Source: Microbacteriaceae bacterium
Lineage (GTDB): Bacteria; Actinomycetota; Actinomycetes; Actinomycetales; Microbacteriaceae
Assembly (NCBI GenBank): GCA_026785785.1
Contig: JAJAZI010000271.1
Span: 1-10,310, forward strand
DNA: 10,310 bases
Direction: 5' to 3'
Both the position numbers and the translations under genes were made by a program. Positions 6,792 through 10,310 of this stretch are shown one piece after another (position 1 is the stretch's first letter; each line of letters opens with the position of its first letter). The notes beneath the pieces are model-generated. The model had not been told where the DNA came from. It saw nothing but the letters and a program-made list of their open reading frames with translations, and searched no databases.

Positions 6792-8257
6792 CGGGCCGCT
6801 CGCGGGCGCCCTGGTCGCTCCAGCGCCGGCTCGTGATCGGCATCATGTTGCTGCTCGCACTCGTCAGCATCGTCGTCGGCGCCGTCAGCACGGCTGCGCT
6901 CGGCCGGGCGCTCACGGTGAGGGTCGACGAGCAGCTGCGGTCCGCCGCCGACATCCTGCTCGGGCCGTCGGGTCCTGGTCGCGGCGAGTACACGCCGTCC
7001 CCGCGGGATGCCCTCCGTCCCGGCGCCATCGTGCTCGTCGAGTCGCGGGGGAGCGTCGTCGTCGCCGGCTACGTGGCCGACGATGGCACGGCCGCGCCGC
7101 TGACAACCGCCCAGCGGGACATGCTGCTCGATGTCGAGGGCGGGCGCACGGCGTCCAGTGTCGACCTCGGCGAGCTGGGCGAGTACCGGGTGCTCGCCGA
7201 GACCACGCCCGCAGGCGAACGCCTCGTGGTCGGGCTGCCGCTCGCGGAATCGCGGGCAACAACCCTGCAGCTGCTGTCCATCATCGCGCTCGTCACGGCG
7301 GTCGCGCTCGCCGCAACGGCCGTGATCGGCTCCGCGGTGGTCAGAATTGCGCTGCGCCCCCTCGGCCGGGTCGCGGACACTGCCGCTCGGGTGTCGAGGC
7401 TCCCGCTTGCGAAAGGGGAGGTCGACCTCGTGGAGCGTGTGCCGGATGCCGACACCGACACGAGAACGGAGGTCGGGCGGCTCGGGGCCGCGATCAACCG
7501 GATGCTCGACCACGTGGCATCCGCCCTGCTCACCCGGCAGGAGAGCGAGGGGAAAGTGCGCCGCTTCGTCGCCGACGCGAGCCACGAGCTGCGCACCCCG
7601 CTCACCTCGATCCGCGGCTATGCCGAGCTCACCCGGCGCGGCGGCCACGAACTTCCCCCCGACGTCGCCAGGTCGATGGAGCGGATCGAATCCGAGGCGA
7701 TCCGCATGACCTCCCTCGTGGAGGACCTCCTGCTGCTCGCTCGTCTCGATGAGGGCCGCGACCTCGAGACCCGGCCGGTGGACCTGTCGGGCATTTTGCT
7801 CGACGCGGTGAGCGACGCGCACGCCGCGGCCCTCGACCACGCCTTCGCACTCGACCTGCCCGACGTGCCAGTGATCGTCAGTGGAGACGATTCGCGCCTG
7901 CGCCAGGTCGTCGCGAACCTGCTCGCCAATGCGCGTGTGCACACCCCGGCGGGCACCGCGATCACGGTCGGCCTCGAGGCGCGCGACAGTGCCATCCTGA
8001 CCGTCGCCGATAACGGCCCCGGGATTCCCGCGGAGCGGCAGGCATCACTGTTCGAGCGCTTCACGAGGGGCGACGAGTCCCGGTCGCGGGCGGCCGGAAG
8101 CACGGGACTCGGCCTGGCGATCGTGCGGGGGGTCGTGGAGGGCCACGGCGGCACAGTGTCGCTCGACTCCGTGCCCGGCCGCACCGTCTTCACGGTCGAG
8201 CTGCCCCTCGCATCGCAGCCGGCCTCGGCTGGCACTCGGCCGGACGGAGCAGAATGA
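6788..8257 (+). CDS. Membrane sensor histidine kinase (HAMP-HisKA-HATPase)
   Basis: This 489-residue partner kinase follows the response regulator. Transmembrane segment 1 is about 15-37. An extracytoplasmic sensor region of about 120 residues (38-157) lacks any domain I can name. Transmembrane segment 2 is about 160-183, with a HAMP linker to about 250. The HisKA domain carries His266 in ASHELRTPL (264-272). The ATPase domain has the N box in VVANLLANARVHTP (374-387), the G1 box VADNGPGIP (406-414), the F box LFERFTRGD (421-429) and the G2 box GSTGLGLAIV (437-446). All catalytic motifs are intact, so it should phosphorylate the adjacent regulator. The ATG overlaps the regulator stop (ATGA). 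It ends 31 bp before pdxH with no terminator between them, so read-through into pdxH is likely. The stimulus cannot be inferred. Confidence 0.95.
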   Translation: MTGRSRAPWSLQRRLVIGIMLLLALVSIVVGAVSTAALGRALTVRVDEQLRSAADILLGPSGPGRGEYTPSPRDALRPGAIVLVESRGSVVVAGYVADDGTAAPLTTAQRDMLLDVEGGRTASSVDLGELGEYRVLAETTPAGERLVVGLPLAESRATTLQLLSIIALVTAVALAATAVIGSAVVRIALRPLGRVADTAARVSRLPLAKGEVDLVERVPDADTDTRTEVGRLGAAINRMLDHVASALLTRQESEGKVRRFVADASHELRTPLTSIRGYAELTRRGGHELPPDVARSMERIESEAIRMTSLVEDLLLLARLDEGRDLETRPVDLSGILLDAVSDAHAAALDHAFALDLPDVPVIVSGDDSRLRQVVANLLANARVHTPAGTAITVGLEARDSAILTVADNGPGIPAERQASLFERFTRGDESRSRAAGSTGLGLAIVRGVVEGHGGTVSLDSVPGRTVFTVELPLASQPASAGTRPDGAE

Positions 8258-8288
8258 CACCGGCGGCACGGGTCGCCAGAAAGCGAGC

Positions 8289-8951
8289 ATGGCGATGGAT
8301 TCACTCACCCGGCACACCGACTACGGATCGACGAGCCTGACCGAAGCGGACGTCGACCCCGATCCGCTCGTCGAGTTCGCCGCGTGGCTTGCGCGGGCCG
8401 AGGAGGCCGGGGTCTACGAGCCCAACGCGATGGTGCTCGGCACCGTCGATGCCGACGGGCGGCCGAGCAGCCGCACGGTGCTGCTCAAGGGGCTGGATGC
8501 GGAGGGCTTCGAATTCGTCACCAACTACGAGTCGCGCAAGGGACGCTCCCTCGCCGCGAACCCCGCGGTCTCGCTGCTGTTTCCCTGGTACTCGCTCAAC
8601 CGGCAGGTGTGTGTGCTCGGCACCGCCGCACCGACCTCGGCCGAGGTGAGCGACGCCTACTTCGCCCGGCGCCCCCGCGGCGCGCGGATCGCCGCCCTCG
8701 CGAGCGAGCAGTCCCGCCCGGTCGACTCGCGCGACGAGCTCGAGCGCCGGGTGCGGGAGCTCGAGGAGCGCTACCCGGAGGGGACCGAGATCCCACGGCC
8801 GGAGCACTGGGGCGGGGTGCGCGTGGTGCCGCGGGAGATCGAGTTCTGGCAGGGCCGCACGTCCCGGCTGCACGACCGCATCCGGTTCACGACGACGGGC
8901 GAACCGGATGCCGGCGCACGCGGCTGGACGCGCGAGCGCCTGCAGCCGTAG
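8289..8951 (+). CDS. pdxH: Pyridoxine/pyridoxamine 5'-phosphate oxidase
   Basis: This 220-residue FMN enzyme oxidises pyridoxine or pyridoxamine 5'-phosphate with O2 to pyridoxal 5'-phosphate, the last step of the salvage and DXP-type vitamin B6 routes. Family motifs run in order: DVDPDPLVEF (21-30), EPNAMVLGTVDADGRPSSRT (44-63), FMN-binding RTVLLKG (62-68), TNYESRKG (78-85), SDAYFARRPRGARIA (121-135), SEQS (139-142), WGGVRVVP (174-181), EFWQGR (185-190) and the substrate-binding RLHDR (193-197). Length matches the family. ATG 8289 and ATG 8295 are both possible starts, neither with a strong ribosome binding site. The second would remove two residues. A small departure is AALAS where many homologues have GAWAS. 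It is probably co-transcribed with the two-component genes, but a functional link is not evident. Confidence 0.95.
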   Translation: MAMDSLTRHTDYGSTSLTEADVDPDPLVEFAAWLARAEEAGVYEPNAMVLGTVDADGRPSSRTVLLKGLDAEGFEFVTNYESRKGRSLAANPAVSLLFPWYSLNRQVCVLGTAAPTSAEVSDAYFARRPRGARIAALASEQSRPVDSRDELERRVRELEERYPEGTEIPRPEHWGGVRVVPREIEFWQGRTSRLHDRIRFTTTGEPDAGARGWTRERLQP

Positions 8952-9013
8952 CCGCCCTGACCCGTGGCGGGTGGGAGGATGGAACCTTGCAGTCATCCAC
9001 CAGAGGAGCCCGA

Positions 9014-9859
9014 ATGAGGATCGCCGTCACCGGATCAGCCGGAAAACTGGGGAGCGTGGTCGTCACAGAGCTGCGTGCCGCGGGACACTCTGTAGGGGAA
9101 TTGGACCTCGCGGGCCCGCGCAGCGAGACGTTCACGCGAGTCGACTTCACCGACTACGGGCAGACCGTCGACGCGTTCTTCGGCATCGACAGCAGGCACT
9201 CGGGGCTTGACGCGGTCGTGCACCTCGCGGCGGCGCCGGCCGGCGGCATCCTGCCCGATTCCGCGACCTTCCACAACAACATGCTCGCGACCTACAACGT
9301 GTTCCAGGCGGCCCGTCGGGCGGGCATCACGACGATCGTCTACGCCTCGAGCGAGACGCTGCTCGGCATCCCGTTCGACGTGCCGCCGCCGTACATCCCG
9401 GTCGACGAGGAGTACGAGTCCCGGCCCGAGAGCACCTACGCGGTCACCAAGCACCTCGAGGAGGAGCTCGCCCAGAAGCTCGTGCGCTGGAATCCCGAGC
9501 TGAGCATCTCCGCGCTGCGCTTCTCCAACGTCATGCACATCGAGGACTACGCAGCCTTCGGGTCCTACGACGCGGACGCGCTCGCCCGCAAGTGGAACCT
9601 GTGGGGGTACATCGACGCTCGAGACGGGGCACAGGCCGTGCGGAAGGCGCTCGAGAAGAATATCCCGGGGTTCGCCGCGTACATCATCGCCAACGCCGAC
9701 ACGGTGATGACCCGGTCGAGCGCCGAGCTCGCGGCCGAGGTGTTCCCCGGCGTGCCGGTCACGAAGCAGCTCGGCGAGAACGAGACCATGCTCTCGATCG
9801 AGAAGGCCCGCCGGGTGCTGGGCTATGAGCCGGCGCACTCCTGGCGCAACCACGTCTAA
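9014..9859 (+). CDS. NAD(P)-dependent epimerase/dehydratase-like extended SDR
   Basis: This 281-residue protein has a Rossmann fold of the extended short-chain dehydrogenase/reductase type. The nucleotide-binding motif is VTGSAGKLG (5-13), with the strand VVHLAAAPAG (68-77) typical of UDP-sugar epimerase-like members. The catalytic serine region is VYASSETLLG (109-118), and the active pair Tyr142/Lys146 lies in TYAVTK. The C-terminal part contains DARDGAQAVRKALE and ends EKARRVLGYEPAHSWR, as in NAD-dependent epimerases. The start ATG at 9014 has GAGGAG (9003-9008) 5 bases upstream. The sugar or other substrate is not determinable. Uronate dehydrogenase and UDP-glucose 4-epimerase-like enzymes are alternatives. 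It is the last gene before the rplJ control region, 62 bp after pdxH. Confidence 0.87.
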   Translation: MRIAVTGSAGKLGSVVVTELRAAGHSVGELDLAGPRSETFTRVDFTDYGQTVDAFFGIDSRHSGLDAVVHLAAAPAGGILPDSATFHNNMLATYNVFQAARRAGITTIVYASSETLLGIPFDVPPPYIPVDEEYESRPESTYAVTKHLEEELAQKLVRWNPELSISALRFSNVMHIEDYAAFGSYDADALARKWNLWGYIDARDGAQAVRKALEKNIPGFAAYIIANADTVMTRSSAELAAEVFPGVPVTKQLGENETMLSIEKARRVLGYEPAHSWRNHV

Positions 9860-9866
9860 CGCTCCG

Positions 9867-9894
9867 GCGGGCCCGGTTTGCCGATCGGGCCCGC
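9867..9894 (+). terminator. U-less hairpin after the epimerase gene
   Basis: GCGGGCCCG (9867-9875) and CGGGCCCGC (9886-9894) form a perfect 9-bp stem with a 10-base loop, starting 7 bases after the epimerase stop. No T-run follows. Such U-less stem-loops are often called terminators in actinobacteria, but termination here is inferred. The loop contains the -35 box of the following promoter. Confidence 0.55.
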
Positions 9895-9906
9895 ATCCCC
9901 TATTCT
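9878..9906 (+). promoter_or_regulatory. Promoter of rplJ operon
   Basis: TTGCCG (9878-9883) and TATTCT (9901-9906) are separated by exactly 17 bases, matching the vegetative -35/-10 pattern (four of six positions in each box). It directly precedes the L10-type leader, with transcription expected to start around 9911-9914. It is the best promoter in the window. Confidence 0.75.
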
Positions 9907-9910
9907 TAAC

Positions 9911-10018
9911 GGAGCCAAAGACCGCAGGTTGTCACGGCGCCCATCACAGGGGGCCCGATCGAAGATTCGTTCAGCGAATGCCAGCGCAGGTGTGTGTAGA
10001 AGTCTCCCCTAGGGTTTC
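9911..10018 (+). promoter_or_regulatory. Ribosomal protein L10 leader of rplJ mRNA
   Basis: The 5' untranslated region of rplJ begins with CCAAAGACCGCAGGTT, characteristic of L10 leaders that bind the L10(L12)4 complex and mimic its 23S rRNA site. The word CGCAGGT occurs twice, at 9923-9929 and 9985-9991. Outer pairing AGAC (9919-9922) with GTCT (10002-10005) would close the structure. An internal hairpin, ATTCG/CGAAT (9965-9969 and 9975-9979), is present. It is followed by an intrinsic terminator and then rplJ, so control by attenuation is expected. Boundaries are approximate. I recognised the family by its core words and position, not with a covariance model. Confidence 0.78.
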
Positions 10019-10048
10019 AGCTCCGTGCGCTTGCGCCGGAGCTTTTTT
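10019..10048 (+). terminator. Intrinsic terminator/attenuator in the rplJ leader
   Basis: AGCTCCG (10019-10025) pairs with CGGAGCT (10037-10043), extended by an inner GCG/CGC stem with one bulged T. It is followed by six Ts (10043-10048). It sits inside the leader, 64 bp before the rplJ start, so it should act as an attenuator for the rplJL mRNA and not as the end of the upstream gene. Confidence 0.85.
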
Positions 10049-10112
10049 CATGAGCTGAGCCTGTTGATTCTCTGCCCCGGTCGTGGCGCAAACAATCAAT
10101 CAAAGGAGTGCC

Positions 10113-10310
10113 ATGGCGAACAAGGAAGCTTCAGTCGCCGAGCTCACGGAGAAGTTCCGTAGCTCGAATGCTGTCCTGCTCACCGAGTATCGCGGACTCA
10201 CCGTCGCCCAGCTGAAAACGCTGCGGACGTCGATCAGTGAGCACGCAACATACGCCGTGGTGAAGAACACGCTGACCAAGATCGCGGCCAACAACGCGGG
10301 CATCTCGTCA
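10113..10310 (+). CDS. rplJ: 50S ribosomal protein L10 (3' end missing)
   Basis: The first 66 residues of L10, the base of the L7/L12 stalk, are visible up to the window edge. The protein begins [15 protein letters not shown]. It contains [19 protein letters not shown] (20-38) and [12 protein letters not shown] (47-58), both characteristic of the N-terminal rRNA-binding domain. The ATG at 10113 follows AAAGGAG (10102-10108) at a 4-base spacing, a strong ribosome binding site. L10 with L12 normally represses its own operon through the leader, which is present upstream. rplL should follow beyond the window. Confidence 0.96.
   Translation, partial: MANKEASVAELTEKFRSSNAVLLTEYRGLTVAQLKTLRTSISEHATYAVVKNTLTKIAANNAGISS

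Noticed and set aside
6767..7942. Minus-strand open frame of 391 codons opposite the histidine kinase
   Set aside because: It is a shadow of the kinase coding frame, with low-complexity Arg/Gly/Ala/Asp/Val-rich translation and no recognisable motif.
8952..8972. Short stem (CCGCC/GGCGG or ACCCG/CGGGT) between pdxH and the epimerase gene
   Set aside because: Only 5 bp in either pairing, with no T-run. Such stems are expected by chance at this composition.
10064..10100. TTGATT as a second -35 box close to rplJ
   Set aside because: No acceptable -10 lies 16-18 bases downstream. The promoter at 9878-9906 explains the operon.
1..10310. Mobile element, CRISPR or phage-defence island
   Set aside because: No transposase, integrase, terminal repeats, repeat-spacer array or toxin-antitoxin pair is visible, and codon use is uniform. 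The lone YqaJ nuclease is not enough.

Overview
The window is about 66-67% G+C by eye and reads as a chromosomal segment from a high-GC actinobacterium, most likely of the family Microbacteriaceae. This rests on the strong G/C bias at third codon positions, an actinobacterial NusG reading into an acidic/linker N-terminus, an actinobacterial type of L10 leader, possible leaderless starts, and the character of the accessory proteins. The family assignment comes from recognition, not from a database search. I see no rRNA, tRNA, insertion sequence, integrase or CRISPR array.

Layout. (1) 1-1886: the end of nusG, then rplK and rplA, closed by a strong intrinsic terminator. A perfect hairpin lies between nusG and rplK, and rplK and rplA overlap by one base. 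(2) 1943-4205: an accessory block with a GNAT acetyltransferase on the plus strand. It runs tail-to-tail, with a 20-bp overlap, into a zinc-independent MDR oxidoreductase on the minus strand. Upstream of that gene on the minus strand is a YqaJ-type PD-(D/E)XK nuclease. (3) 4313-5910: a two-gene operon divergent from the nuclease gene. It encodes a PcpA/MhqE-like ring-cleaving VOC dioxygenase and a MhqD-like carboxylesterase. A palindrome lies just ahead of the putative -10 box. (4) 5911-8951: a small intergenic region that may hold a 33-codon minus-strand ORF, then an OmpR-type response regulator, a membrane histidine kinase overlapping it by 4 bp, and pdxH (pyridoxine/pyridoxamine 5'-phosphate oxidase) 31 bp further on. 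(5) 9014-9859: an NAD(P)-dependent epimerase/extended SDR. (6) 9860-10310: a U-less hairpin, a clear promoter, an L10-binding attenuation leader with an intrinsic terminator, and the start of rplJ.

The ribosomal genes that flank the window are usually close neighbours in bacteria (rplK-rplA-rplJ-rplL). Here rplKA and rplJL are separated by eight confident unrelated protein genes over about 8.2 kb, each side with its own regulation. The inserted genes look like ordinary chromosomal metabolism, signalling and stress genes, not a mobile island.

I do not see a clear new multi-gene system. The most interesting items are the rplJ leader with a possible alternative pairing, the quinone-detoxification-like pair with its operator-like palindrome, the possible small ORF and operator at the two-component promoter, the nusG-rplK hairpin, and a strongly over-represented CGGATGC word.
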